Shown here in pieces: positions 33,626-42,558 of a stretch of 64,000 nt of DNA (positions are counted from its first letter, which is position 1; each line of letters opens with the position of its first letter). The position numbers and the translations under genes were made by a program. The notes beneath the pieces are model-generated. The model saw only the letters and a list, made by a program, of their open reading frames with translations. It searched no databases and was not told the origin of the DNA. The DNA is from Armatimonadota bacterium (GTDB lineage: Bacteria > Sysuimicrobiota > Sysuimicrobiia > Sysuimicrobiales > Humicultoraceae). Location of the stretch: positions 2,766,309-2,830,308 of the forward strand of contig JAVKHP010000001.1 in assembly GCA_031459855.1 (NCBI GenBank), read 5' to 3'.

Positions 33626-35374
33626 TCACGGCCGCCCCTCGTATGTCACCAACCGAATCCCATGCACCAGCCGGTCGTCCGCCACGTGGAACCGCCACGA
33701 CGCCCCGGCAGTCCACCTCGCGACTTGCTCGGCATCATAGGCACTCCCCGACCAGGGGACGTAGGTCCACCGCTCCACCTGCCGCTCGCTCAACCGCGTC
33801 GCCAGGACCCGCAGGTCCTCGGCATTGCGCACCAGCATCAGCTGCTTCTCGAAGTACACCGGCCCCGCCCCCAGCACCAGCCACTCGAGTCCAGTCACCA
33901 CCACCTCCGCTGGCGCGGTCCGCAGGGCCTCGTTGACGCGGGCGTTGCGCGCCAGCGAGGCGTCGACGTGCTCGACCCCGGCCGCCTGCACCAGCACGCT
34001 GGCCCCGAGCACCAGCCCGGCTGCCAGGCGCAGGGACGGCCAGAGGGCCGGCGCAGCCTGCCGCGCGCGGTCCACCGCCGCCACAGCCAGCCAGACCAGG
34101 GCGGGTACCACCGGCAACAGGTAGCGCGGCCCCCACTGCAACCCCCCGTGGGTCCCGGTGACGATCACGGCACCGGTGAACAGCACGACCACCGTCCATA
34201 GATACCATTCCCACGTCTGCCTCCGGCCACCCACCAGCCCGAGCACCACCACGGGCGCGGTAACCAGCAGGCCCGAGAGCGCGGTGCGGCCCGAGGCCAC
34301 GAGGATCGCCGTGATGGCCACGACCGCCCCGCCGACAAGCACCGGCAGGTGCACCCGCTGACGCACGCCCAGGACCAGGAGTACCGTCCCGACCAGCAGC
34401 ACCGCGGCGATCCCCAGCCCCACCGCGACGGCCCGCGGGTTGAACGCATAGAAGTCGGGCGAGATCAGCTGGTAGTACGCGTTGCCCAGCTTGTTGGCCA
34501 GCCAGCCGGCGGCTTGCCCTCCGCCGGCGGCCTCGGCAAAGCCCTGCAGGCGTCCGGTTACGAGGTCCTGCCCTTTCCAGCCAAGCGGGCTGCCAAACAG
34601 CCGTGTGTTCACCACGGCGGCCGGGAGGGCGCCGACCATCACTCCTGCGCCCAGCGCGGCCGCTCCCCCAATTCTCTCCTTGCCGCCCCAGGCGAGCCAG
34701 GCCGCGAGCAGCGCAGCCACCAGCAGGTACATCTCGTTGCGAAACCACAGCCCGATGCCAAGGAGAACTCCCGCCAGACCCAGGCGCGCGGGGGCGCGCG
34801 CGGAGGGCCGCCAGAGCACCGTCGCCGTCAGCGCCAGCGCGCCCGTGGCCAGCGCCGCGACGAGGCTGTGGTCCCAGAAGACCACACTGTAGATGAACAG
34901 CGGCGTGCCCAGGCCGACTGCGACCACGCCGGGGGCGCTCAGCGCGGGCGCCACACGGTCGAGGAACCGTGCTGTGACCAGCAGAGCTGCGATGCCCGCC
35001 GCCACCGGAACCACCAGCAACCCGGCATAGCCTCCTACGTTGTAGAGCACACCCGCAAGCGCGGGGAAGTACGGAGAGTACGACAGGTAGTGCTGTCCGG
35101 CCCGCATGAAGTGAAACCACGGGCCTGCGGGGAAGAACCGCCCCTCGGGATCGAAGGCGGCGGCCGGATAGGGCACCGCCACGTCGTTGAACGCCGCGCG
35201 CCGCATGGCCTCCGCTTGCACAAAGCGCACCGCCGCATCGGGTGACCAGAACTCCCGATGGCGCAGCAACACAACCGCCGTCGCGATGCACGCGATGGCG
35301 CACACGGCGACAGCGCGCCCTGTCGGGTAGCCATGGCGTGTGGGCTTCTTGGGATGCCACGCGCCTCGCGTCAC
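33626..35374 (-). CDS. GT-C type membrane glycosyltransferase-like protein
   Basis: A 582-residue protein with about twelve membrane segments. The first extracytoplasmic loop REFWSPDAAVRFVQAEAMRR carries an Asp in the position used by GT-C enzymes, followed by DPEGRFFPAGPWFHF. A soluble C-terminal tail (about 500-582) ends WRFHVADDRLVHGIRLVTYEGRP. I cannot assign a substrate. GTG 35374 overlaps the stop of the 166-aa gene (GTGA). The 3' 108 bp exist again as a remnant at 32758-32865. Confidence 0.78.
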   Translation of the reverse strand: MTRGAWHPKKPTRHGYPTGRAVAVCAIACIATAVVLLRHREFWSPDAAVRFVQAEAMRRAAFNDVAVPYPAAAFDPEGRFFPAGPWFHFMRAGQHYLSYSPYFPALAGVLYNVGGYAGLLVVPVAAGIAALLVTARFLDRVAPALSAPGVVAVGLGTPLFIYSVVFWDHSLVAALATGALALTATVLWRPSARAPARLGLAGVLLGIGLWFRNEMYLLVAALLAAWLAWGGKERIGGAAALGAGVMVGALPAAVVNTRLFGSPLGWKGQDLVTGRLQGFAEAAGGGQAAGWLANKLGNAYYQLISPDFYAFNPRAVAVGLGIAAVLLVGTVLLVLGVRQRVHLPVLVGGAVVAITAILVASGRTALSGLLVTAPVVVLGLVGGRRQTWEWYLWTVVVLFTGAVIVTGTHGGLQWGPRYLLPVVPALVWLAVAAVDRARQAAPALWPSLRLAAGLVLGASVLVQAAGVEHVDASLARNARVNEALRTAPAEVVVTGLEWLVLGAGPVYFEKQLMLVRNAEDLRVLATRLSERQVERWTYVPWSGSAYDAEQVARWTAGASWRFHVADDRLVHGIRLVTYEGRP

Positions 35375-35871
35375 GGCGAACGGTCCTGGGGCCCTGCAGG
35401 ATATCCGACGTACACAATCGTACGTGCAATGTCGACCGTGCCGTCATGGGCCACGCGAAACCGCCACGGGTGCGTCGCTGTCCAGCGCTCCACCACTGCG
35501 GCATCAAATCGTCGGCCCGCGTGCAGGACGTGGACCCGGCGAACGTGGAACCAGGGGCCGGCAGGGAAGAACCGTCCTTCCGGGTCGATGTCCCTCGCAG
35601 GGTACAACACGCTGGCAGTTTGAAATCCTTGTCGGAGCAGGTTCTGGAGTTGCACGAACCGCATCACAGAATCGTCAGACCACCAGCCGGTCGTCTGGTG
35701 GAACACGAGTGCCAGGCACGCGAACACGACCGCGGCCCCCGCGATCACACGGCGGAGGGCGTGCGCAACCCGGACAGTGCTTCGCGCCACATCGCTGTGC
35801 GCTGTGTCTCCAAGGGCCGCTTTGGTGCACAGTCGGGCAAGCGGCGCTCCGTAGTCGCTCAAGTCGCTCAC
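35371..35871 (-). CDS. Internally deleted paralogue of the GT-C protein
   Basis: A 166-residue protein that keeps only both ends of the 582-aa neighbour: an N-terminal helix and loop (TTGWWSDDSVMRFVQLQNLL, DIDPEGRFFPAGPWFHV) joined almost directly to the C-terminal tail (RFDAAVVERWTATHPWRFRVAHDGTVDIARTIVYVGYP). About 400 residues with all other membrane helices are missing, yet the frame is intact and both ends overlap neighbours as GTGA (35868-35871 and 35371-35374). It is either a recent in-frame deletion product or a small domesticated protein. Confidence 0.75.
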   Translation of the reverse strand: MSDLSDYGAPLARLCTKAALGDTAHSDVARSTVRVAHALRRVIAGAAVVFACLALVFHQTTGWWSDDSVMRFVQLQNLLRQGFQTASVLYPARDIDPEGRFFPAGPWFHVRRVHVLHAGRRFDAAVVERWTATHPWRFRVAHDGTVDIARTIVYVGYPAGPQDRSP

Positions 35872-37436
35872 GGCCGTCCGGCCCTGGGCCGATAGACCTT
35901 CGACTCCCACAGGAACACGTACACCCACCGGAAATCCCTGCCCTCGCGTTCGACGAAGTACGGGCGGACGAGTTCCTGGAATCGCAGCCGTGCCTCCACG
36001 CCCAACGGAATCGTCGCCACGATCCACATGCGCGGGTGTTGCGCTGCCAACGCGTGCAGTTCCTGCTGTTTGGCGAGCCACTCCGCGCGAGGCGTCGTGC
36101 CTTTGGGCAGCAACTCCCGGGGGTTCAACTGCGCTCTGACCTGCGGACCGGAAAAGTAGTAATCGAACGGTAGATAGGCAAATGCCGGAATGTACATGAT
36201 GAGGTCGTCTGGCCGAGCGCGTTCCGCCACGTATGCGGCCGCCCCGCGCCAGTCGTAGGGCGACGGCCCGTAGTAGATGGTACCGAGGGCAGGCAGGCTG
36301 TAGACGACGACCACGAGTCCCGCACCTGCGGCCAACGCGGTCCGCCGCAGCTCGGGCGCACCGCGGCCAATGCCCCATATTCCGCCGGCGAGCAAGATCG
36401 CGTACGGTGGGATCACAAAGGAGAAATACCGATCGTAGAAGACGTTCATCTTGATCGAGACGAGCCCTGCAACGGCCACCGGCAGCGCCAGGTAGGAGAC
36501 GAGGAACGCCCTGGCCCGCGGCGGAACGCTGAAGATCCCCAGCACCAGCAGCAGCAGGAAAGGCAGCACGACGGCGAGTTTCCCCAGGAGGGGCAGGAGG
36601 CTCCGCTGGTGATAGCTGCCCATCCCCAACAACTCGCCCCCAAAAGACAGCAGCCCCACGAGGTCGGCGAGTGCGGAGAGGCCAAACGGCGGCCTGACGA
36701 TCGGCCAGGCGCGCTGGTGGTGCAGCTGCACCCAGAGCACGGGTACGAAGGGCAGGTAGGCGACGGCGACGGCCGCTCCAGCCGCTAGCCACGGCCGCAG
36801 GGCATGTCGAGCGTAGGCTGCCACGTACACTGCATGGGCCAGCAGCACGAGGAACGCGAAATGGTGGGTGTAGACGGCCGCGGCGACCGCGCCAGCGTAG
36901 CCGACCCAGTATCTGCGCTGGCCGCTATCCAGCGCCAGCCACAACGCGTACGTGGCGCCCAGGGCGAAGACCGCCAGGAACGGATACATCCGGGCGTCGC
37001 GCGAGGCCATCAGCTGGAAGGGCGAGATGGCCACCAGCGCGGCGGCGGTGAGCGCGCACCGTTCGTCGACGAGGCGACGCGCGAGCAGATACGTGAGTCC
37101 GACGAGCACCACCCCCATGAGCGCTGAGGGCAGGCGAAGGGCCAGTTCCGACGTGCCGAAGAGCTTGATCCACAGTCCCAGCACGGCGTAGTAGAGCGGG
37201 GGATGCATGTCCTCCGTGCGCAGGCGGCGCAGTAGTTCGGGCAAGTGCTGCTGGGCCAGAAAGAGACTGTACGCTTCGTCGAACCAAATGCTGGTGCGCC
37301 AGAGGTCCCACACGCGCAAGGCTACCGCCCCCAGCAGCACCAGCGAGACCGCGAGCCGGCCAGACACCACCCGGCGCTCTTGCGTGGCACCGCTGGACGG
37401 CGACTCAGACCAAGGAAGTCTCATCCCACCCAACAC
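35868..37436 (-). CDS. GT-C glycosyltransferase, GT39/GT83-like
   Basis: A 522-residue polytopic protein. First loop SIWFDEAYSLFLAQQHLPELL with the DE pair, then MHPPLYYAVLGLWIKLFGTSELALRLPSALMG, which is the PMT_2/ArnT-like signature. About eleven membrane segments and a C-terminal soluble tail follow. It would transfer a sugar from a lipid carrier on the periplasmic side. It heads a coupled operon with the 166-aa and 582-aa genes and Uma2. Start is GTG 37436 or ATG 37424. Confidence 0.88.
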   Translation of the reverse strand: MLGGMRLPWSESPSSGATQERRVVSGRLAVSLVLLGAVALRVWDLWRTSIWFDEAYSLFLAQQHLPELLRRLRTEDMHPPLYYAVLGLWIKLFGTSELALRLPSALMGVVLVGLTYLLARRLVDERCALTAAALVAISPFQLMASRDARMYPFLAVFALGATYALWLALDSGQRRYWVGYAGAVAAAVYTHHFAFLVLLAHAVYVAAYARHALRPWLAAGAAVAVAYLPFVPVLWVQLHHQRAWPIVRPPFGLSALADLVGLLSFGGELLGMGSYHQRSLLPLLGKLAVVLPFLLLLVLGIFSVPPRARAFLVSYLALPVAVAGLVSIKMNVFYDRYFSFVIPPYAILLAGGIWGIGRGAPELRRTALAAGAGLVVVVYSLPALGTIYYGPSPYDWRGAAAYVAERARPDDLIMYIPAFAYLPFDYYFSGPQVRAQLNPRELLPKGTTPRAEWLAKQQELHALAAQHPRMWIVATIPLGVEARLRFQELVRPYFVEREGRDFRWVYVFLWESKVYRPRAGRP

Positions 37437-37528
37437 TCGCAGTCAGGTAGACCGTATCCACCACGGCGTCCAGCGTTGCGCAGCGCGCTGCGCGGGCCGC
37501 GGGGCCCGGTGAGATCGCTGAAAGAGCT

Positions 37529-37556
37529 GGGGAGCGGCCCCGCAGGGCCGCTCCCC
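37529..37556 (-). terminator. Hairpin after the major pilin gene
   Basis: ggggagcggccc pairs perfectly with gggccgctcccc over a 4-nt loop, 31 nt after the pilin stop codon on the minus strand. The tract after it (agctctttcagc) is only mildly U-rich. Confidence 0.6.
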
Positions 37557-37587
37557 CTGTACCCTCGAGCCAGCAGATGCCCTCCGC

Positions 37588-37998
37588 CTAGAAGTTGCAG
37601 CCTTGCTGGGAATCTCCGTTCCCGAACAAGATGAGGGAGCAAGTATTATTCTCGACAGGCGTGCCGGTGGATCCAGTAAGAGTCCACGTAACCGTCTGAG
37701 TACCGTCACCGGCCCCCGTCGGCGTATTCCAACTGGCCCCCGACGGCATGACGAAGCCGAGCGACGTCAGGGACGTGTTGAAACGATCGTACTCCTGATA
37801 GTACGCCCACGACAGCGTCTTCAGCTCCTGCAGCAGGTTCTGCGCCTCCGCCTTGTACGCCCGCTTCCGGGCGCCCAGGTACCGGGGCACCGCCAGCGCC
37901 AGCAGAATCCCCAGAATGGCCAGCACGACGACCAGCTCGATAAGGGTGAACCCTCCCTGGCCGGCGCGCCGCTTGCGCTTCAGGAAGAAGTTATACAA
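37588..37998 (-). CDS. pilA: Major type IV pilin (PilA-like)
   Basis: A 136-residue prepilin with a 15-residue basic leader (MYNFFLKRKRRAGQG) and the type IVa signature GFTLIELVVVLAILGILLALAVPRY; cleavage is expected after Gly with Phe+1 and Glu+5. The globular domain is small and has a C-terminal cysteine pair (NNTCSLILFGNGDSQQGCNF), a disulfide loop as in PilA. I place the start at TTG 37998 because AAGGAGG lies 9 nt upstream; a longer frame from 38043 lacks this. It has its own SigB-type promoter and terminator, consistent with high independent expression. Confidence 0.92.
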   Translation of the reverse strand: MYNFFLKRKRRAGQGGFTLIELVVVLAILGILLALAVPRYLGARKRAYKAEAQNLLQELKTLSWAYYQEYDRFNTSLTSLGFVMPSGASWNTPTGAGDGTQTVTWTLTGSTGTPVENNTCSLILFGNGDSQQGCNF

Positions 37999-38108
37999 GA
38001 TACCCAACCTCCTTCGTACGATAATTACGACTCCAGCAGTCACACGTGCCTGCGTACCGTCCCGGCCTCATCACCTCCCTGCGCCCGCGAATCGCACCAC
38101 CCGGTTCA

Positions 38109-38134
38109 CTGCCCAACTGCCGCACGCCCTAGAC
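38109..38134 (-). promoter_or_regulatory. SigB/SigF-type promoter of the major pilin
   Basis: Minus strand GTCTAG (38129-38134), 14-nt spacer ending cagtt, GGGCAG (38109-38114), in the 170-bp gap between pilC and the pilin. The leader is about 105 nt and ends in a strong Shine-Dalgarno (38008-38014). Confidence 0.6.
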
Positions 38135-38168
38135 CTGACGCCCGAGGCCGGCGCGCCAGGTCCCGACC

Positions 38169-39392
38169 CTACCGGACCCCTCCGCCCGTCGCCAGGTTGA
38201 AGATCGGTAGGTACAGCGAGATCACCATCGCCCCGACCACCACGCCCATGAAGATGATCAAGATGGGCTCCAGCAGCGAGGTCAGGCTCTGGACGGTGGC
38301 CTCGACCTCGACGTCGTAGAAGTCGGCCACTTTCTGCAGCATCTGCTCCAGGGCGCCGGTCTCCTCGCCCACCCGGGTCATCTGCACGACCATGGGCGGG
38401 AAGATCCCCGAGAACTGCAGGGGGATGGCGATGGACTGGCCCTCCCGGATGCTGGACCGCACGGCGTCGACGGCCTCGCCGATCACCACGTTGTCGATGG
38501 CCTTGGCCACGACCTCCAGCGACTGCATGATGGGCACGCCGCTGGCGATGAGCGTACCCAGGGTGCGGGTGAACCGGGCGATGACGATCTTGCGGTTCAG
38601 CTCGCCCAGCACCGGGGCCCGCAGCTTCAGGCGGTCGTAGCGGGCGCGGCCCGCGGGGGTCTTCAGGTAGCGGCGCAGCACCCAGACGACCGCCCCCAGC
38701 CCGCCGAGGAACACGTACCAGAACCGCCGGAGCACGTAGCTGACGCCCATGGCGATCTGGGTGGGCAGGGGCAGGTCGCCCGAGCCGCCCAGCTCGCGGA
38801 AGAGCGTCTCGAACTGGGGGAGGATCACAATGGTCATGAAGAAGAGGCCGCCCAGGGCGGCCACGGTCAGCAACGCGGGGTAGACCATGGCCGAGCGGAT
38901 CTTGCTGCGCAGGGCCTGCTCCTTCTCGAGGTAGGCGGCCAAGCGTTCGAGGACCTCGTCGAGCACGCCGCCGGTCTCCCCGGCCTTCACCATGTTGACG
39001 TAGAGCGAGCTGAACGCCTGGGGGTGGCGGCCCAGGGCGTCCGACAGCGGGCGCCCGGCCTCCACGTCCTGGCGCACCTGGGTGATGATCTGCCGCAGGC
39101 GTTTGTTGGAAGTCTGCTGCTCGAGGATGGACAGGGTGCGGACCAGCGAGAGGCCCGCGTTCACCATGGTGGCGAACTGACGCGAGAAGACGGCCAGATC
39201 CTTGAGCCCGATGCCGAACAGGCTCTGCAGCGACTCCAGCAGGTCGCGCCGCTCGACGGTGCGCTCGAGGCTCGTGATGAAGAAGCCCATGTCGCGCAGG
39301 CGGTCGATGACCACCGCGTCGTTGTCGGCCTCGATGACCCCGGTGATCAGGCGCCCGGTACTGTCCTTGGCGCTGTAGCGGAAGACCGCCAT
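38169..39392 (-). CDS. pilC: Type IV pilus platform protein PilC
   Basis: A 407-residue inner-membrane platform with two GspF-type repeats (FSRQFATMVNAGLSLVRTLSIL and IARFTRTLGTLIASGVPIMQSLEVV), each followed by membrane helices (ALLTVAALGGLFFMTIVILPQF; LEPILIIFMGVVVGAMVISLYLP). The N-terminal FRYSAKDSTGRLITGVIEADN is typical. It sits between pilT and the pilin in the pilus operon, 4 bp after pilT. Confidence 0.96.
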   Translation of the reverse strand: MAVFRYSAKDSTGRLITGVIEADNDAVVIDRLRDMGFFITSLERTVERRDLLESLQSLFGIGLKDLAVFSRQFATMVNAGLSLVRTLSILEQQTSNKRLRQIITQVRQDVEAGRPLSDALGRHPQAFSSLYVNMVKAGETGGVLDEVLERLAAYLEKEQALRSKIRSAMVYPALLTVAALGGLFFMTIVILPQFETLFRELGGSGDLPLPTQIAMGVSYVLRRFWYVFLGGLGAVVWVLRRYLKTPAGRARYDRLKLRAPVLGELNRKIVIARFTRTLGTLIASGVPIMQSLEVVAKAIDNVVIGEAVDAVRSSIREGQSIAIPLQFSGIFPPMVVQMTRVGEETGALEQMLQKVADFYDVEVEATVQSLTSLLEPILIIFMGVVVGAMVISLYLPIFNLATGGGVR

Positions 39393-39396
39393 GCCC

Positions 39397-40590
39397 CTAC
39401 CTCCGCGTGGGCCGGGCGATGGGCTCGACCTCGCCGCCGGCCTCGCGAATCATCTTGCGCAGCTCCTCGGGGTGGATCGCCCGGGCCAGCGCGTCCTCGA
39501 GCGAGATCATCTTGTTCAGGTACAGGTCGCGCAGCGACTGGTCCATGGTCTGCATGCCGTACTGCGAGCCGGTCTGGATCGCCGTCTCGATCTGGTGGGT
39601 CTTGGCCTCCCGGATGAGGTTGCGGATCGCCGGCGTGGCGATCATGACCTCGACGGCGGGCACGCGCCCGATCTCCTCGAGGCTGGGCCAGGTCTGGGCG
39701 ACGGCGCTGCCCAGTCGGGAGCGCAGCGTCGGCCGCCCCTCGCCGTCGCCGTCGGCGCGGCCACGGTAGCGCAGGTTGGGCAGCAGCTGCTGGCTGATGA
39801 CGGCCTCGAGGACCATCGAGAGCTGGATGCGGATCTGCTGCTGCTGGTAGGGCGGGAAGACGTCGATGATGCGGTCGATGGACTGCGCCGCGTTGGCGGT
39901 GTGCAGGGTGGCGAACACCAGGTGCCCGGTCTCGGCGATGGTGAGGGCGGCGCTGATGGTCTCCAGGTCGCGCATCTCGCCGATCAACACCACGTTGGGG
40001 TCTTCCCGCAGGACCGCCCGCAGGGCATTGGGGAACGACTGGGTGTCGAAGCCCAGCTCGCGCTGGTTGACGATGCTCTTCTTGTGCTGGTGGAGGTACT
40101 CGATGGGGTCCTCGACGGTGACGATGTGCGCCGAGCGCTCGTTGTTGATGAAGTTGATCATGGAGGCCAGGGTCGTGGACTTCCCGTGCCCAGTGGGCCC
40201 GGTCACCAGCACGAGCCCGCGGGGCTTGCGGCACAGCTCCTTGAGGATCGGCGGCAGGTTCAGGGCCTCGATGGTGGGGATGACCATGGGGATGACCCGG
40301 ATGGCGATGCCCACGGCTCCCCGCTGCCGGTAGATGTTCACGCGGAACCGGCCCAGTCCCGGCACGCCGTAGGACAGGTCCAGCTCCCAGAACTTCTCGA
40401 ACTTCTGCTTCTGGAAGGTGTTGAGCATGCTGTAGCCGAGCTGGAACGTGTCCTCGGGCGTGAGGACCTCGTACTGCTCCATGGGCACCAGGCGCCCCCA
40501 GACCCGCATCGTGGGCTTGATGCCCGAGGTGAGGTGCAGGTCGGAGGCCTGGGCCGCCACGACCTCGCGCAGCAGATCGTCGATGTGCAT
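39397..40590 (-). CDS. Third PilT-family retraction ATPase
   Basis: A 397-residue PilT paralogue, longer than the pair at 23-25 kb. Walker A is GPTGHGKST (His in place of Ser), Asp box VEDPIEYLHQHKKS, Walker B VVLIGEMRD, His box ETGHLVFATLHT. An insertion of about 30 residues (RYRGRADGDGEGRPTLRSRLG) precedes VPAVEVMIATPAIRNLIREAKTHQ, where the retraction motif AIRNLIRE is exact. ATG 40590 has GGAGG 5 nt upstream. Found between pilB and pilC, the usual gene order. Confidence 0.95.
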   Translation of the reverse strand: MHIDDLLREVVAAQASDLHLTSGIKPTMRVWGRLVPMEQYEVLTPEDTFQLGYSMLNTFQKQKFEKFWELDLSYGVPGLGRFRVNIYRQRGAVGIAIRVIPMVIPTIEALNLPPILKELCRKPRGLVLVTGPTGHGKSTTLASMINFINNERSAHIVTVEDPIEYLHQHKKSIVNQRELGFDTQSFPNALRAVLREDPNVVLIGEMRDLETISAALTIAETGHLVFATLHTANAAQSIDRIIDVFPPYQQQQIRIQLSMVLEAVISQQLLPNLRYRGRADGDGEGRPTLRSRLGSAVAQTWPSLEEIGRVPAVEVMIATPAIRNLIREAKTHQIETAIQTGSQYGMQTMDQSLRDLYLNKMISLEDALARAIHPEELRKMIREAGGEVEPIARPTRR

Positions 40591-40619
40591 ACTCGCCTCC
40601 CTCGACCGTCCCGGGGTCG

Positions 40620-42329
40620 CTACTCGACGAACACGACCCGGAGCATCTCTTCCAGGGACGTGGCGCCCGCCAGGACTTTGGCCACCCCGTCCTGCTGGAG
40701 CGTGCGCATGCCGTTGGCCACCGCCTGCCGCTTGAGGACGTCGGCCGGGGCCTGCTTGACCACCAGCGCCCGCAGCGCGTCGTCCATCACCATGATCTCG
40801 AACAGCCCCACCCGGCCCCGGTAGCCCAGGTGGTTGCACAGCTCGCAGCCGCGGGCGGTGTAGATCACAGGCGGCGGGGCTCCCGGGGCGGCCAGCCCGT
40901 AGCGCGCCACGACTTCCGGTGGTGGGGTCCGGGGCTCGCGGCAGTGCGGACACAGCACGCGCACCAGGCGCTGCGCCACTACCCCGATCACCGACGACGC
41001 CGCCAGGAAGGGCTCGATGCCCATGTCCACCAGCCGCACGACGGCCCCGGGCGCGTCGTTGGTGTGCAGCGTCGAGAGCACCAGGTGGCCGGTGAGCGCG
41101 GCGTGGATGGCGATGCGCGCGGTCTCCTCGTCGCGGATCTCGCCCACCATGATGATGTCGGGGTCCTGCCGCAGGAACGCCCGCAGGCCCGTGGCAAAGG
41201 TGAGGCCGGCCTTGGGGTTGATCTGCACCTGGCTGATGCCGCTGAGCTGGTACTCTACCGGGTCCTCGATGGTGATGATGTTGACCTCGGGCCTGTTCAG
41301 GCGGTTCAGCGCCGCGTAGAGGGTCGTGGTCTTGCCGCTGCCGGTCGGCCCCGTGACGAGGATGATGCCGTAGGGCTTGGCGATCAGGTTCTCGAAGCGC
41401 GGCAGGTCCTCGGGCAGCAGCCCGAGCTTGTCGATGCTCACCAGGGCCGCCCGCTTGTCGAGGATGCGCATGACCACCTTCTCGCCGAACACCGTGGGGA
41501 TCGTCGAGACGCGCAGGTCGATCTCGCGGTTGTCGACGCGCAGCTCGATGCGCCCGTCCTGGGGGACCCGGCGCTCGGCGATGTTCATCGCCGCCATGAT
41601 CTTGATCCGGCTCACCGTGGCCGCCTGCACGTGCTTGGGTGCGGTCATGACGTTGTAGAGCGTGCCATCGATGCGGTAGCGGATGCGCAGGTGGTTCTCC
41701 TGGGGCTCGACGTGGATGTCGCTGGCACCCTGCCGTACCGCCTGTACGAGCATCAGGTTCACCAGGCGCACGATGGGCGCGTCGTCGACGATCTCCCGCA
41801 GCCGGTCGACCCCGGGCTCCTCCTCGCCCACGTCGGCCGGACGGATCTCCTGGATCACCTGGTCGATCGAGGTGCCCAGCGCCGGGTACTGGTTGACGGC
41901 GTAGTCGAAGCCCTCCTGGGTGACGACCGCCGGGATGACCTCGCGGTTCACCCGCCGCCGGATGTCGTCGAGGGCCAGGACGTCCAGGGGATCGACCATA
42001 CCCAGAACCAGCGTGTCGCCCTGCAGGCGCACGGGCACCACCTGGTAGAGCCGAATGAGCTCCTCCGGCAGCAGCGTGAGCACGTCCTCGGGAATCGCGG
42101 TGGCCTTGAGGTTCACGTACTCGAGCCCGAGCTGGCTCGCCATGGCCCGGGCGATGGCTTCCGGGGTGGCCATCCCCTGGGCGACCAGCACCCGCCCCAG
42201 GCGCTCGCCGGTGCGCTGCTGGATCTGCAGTGCCTGCTCCAGCTGCGCCGGGGTGAGCAAGCCGGCTTCGACCAGCAGCTCGCCGAGCTTGACGCGGCGG
42301 CGCGCGGTGATGCTCCTAGAGGGTTTCAT
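40620..42329 (-). CDS. pilB: Type IV pilus extension ATPase PilB
   Basis: A 569-residue extension ATPase. The N-terminus has two MshEN-type motifs (KLGELLVEAGLLTPAQLEQALQ and RLGRVLVAQGMATPEAIARAMA); this domain binds c-di-GMP in MshE and some PilB proteins. The ATPase core has ASDIHVEPQENHLRIRYRIDG, Walker A GPTGSGKTT, Asp box IEDPVEYQL, Walker B IIMVGEIRDEETA, His box TGHLVLSTLHTND, and a CPHC-CELC zinc site. It starts 14 bp inside the DUF6812 gene. Confidence 0.95.
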   Translation of the reverse strand: MKPSRSITARRRVKLGELLVEAGLLTPAQLEQALQIQQRTGERLGRVLVAQGMATPEAIARAMASQLGLEYVNLKATAIPEDVLTLLPEELIRLYQVVPVRLQGDTLVLGMVDPLDVLALDDIRRRVNREVIPAVVTQEGFDYAVNQYPALGTSIDQVIQEIRPADVGEEEPGVDRLREIVDDAPIVRLVNLMLVQAVRQGASDIHVEPQENHLRIRYRIDGTLYNVMTAPKHVQAATVSRIKIMAAMNIAERRVPQDGRIELRVDNREIDLRVSTIPTVFGEKVVMRILDKRAALVSIDKLGLLPEDLPRFENLIAKPYGIILVTGPTGSGKTTTLYAALNRLNRPEVNIITIEDPVEYQLSGISQVQINPKAGLTFATGLRAFLRQDPDIIMVGEIRDEETARIAIHAALTGHLVLSTLHTNDAPGAVVRLVDMGIEPFLAASSVIGVVAQRLVRVLCPHCREPRTPPPEVVARYGLAAPGAPPPVIYTARGCELCNHLGYRGRVGLFEIMVMDDALRALVVKQAPADVLKRQAVANGMRTLQQDGVAKVLAGATSLEEMLRVVFVE

Positions 42330-42558
42330 GGCGCTCCATCATCATCACGACGTGGGCCTTGTTGACCAGCACGACCTCGGTCTCGTAGAGCAACCGGCCG
42401 TCCAGCGAGAAGAGCCGGGCGGACGTGATGGGCAGGAAGTCCTTGGCCGCATTGAGCCGGTCGGACAGGCGCGCCGTCGAGGGGAGGTGCAGGTCGCCCT
42501 CGATGCGGTGGAAGGGGGTGAACACCACCACCTGCTCGCGATCGAGCTGCACCTTCAT
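42316..42558 (-). CDS. Small DUF6812-like protein
   Basis: An 80-residue beta-rich protein (VVVFTPFHRIEGDLHLPSTARLSDRLNAAKDFLPITSARLF, then LYETEVVLVNKAHVVMMM) matching the pattern I know as DUF6812. Function unknown. It sits between MerR and pilB with overlaps on both sides (4 and 14 bp), so it is part of the pilus operon. Confidence 0.75.
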   Translation of the reverse strand: MKVQLDREQVVVFTPFHRIEGDLHLPSTARLSDRLNAAKDFLPITSARLFSLDGRLLYETEVVLVNKAHVVMMMERHETL

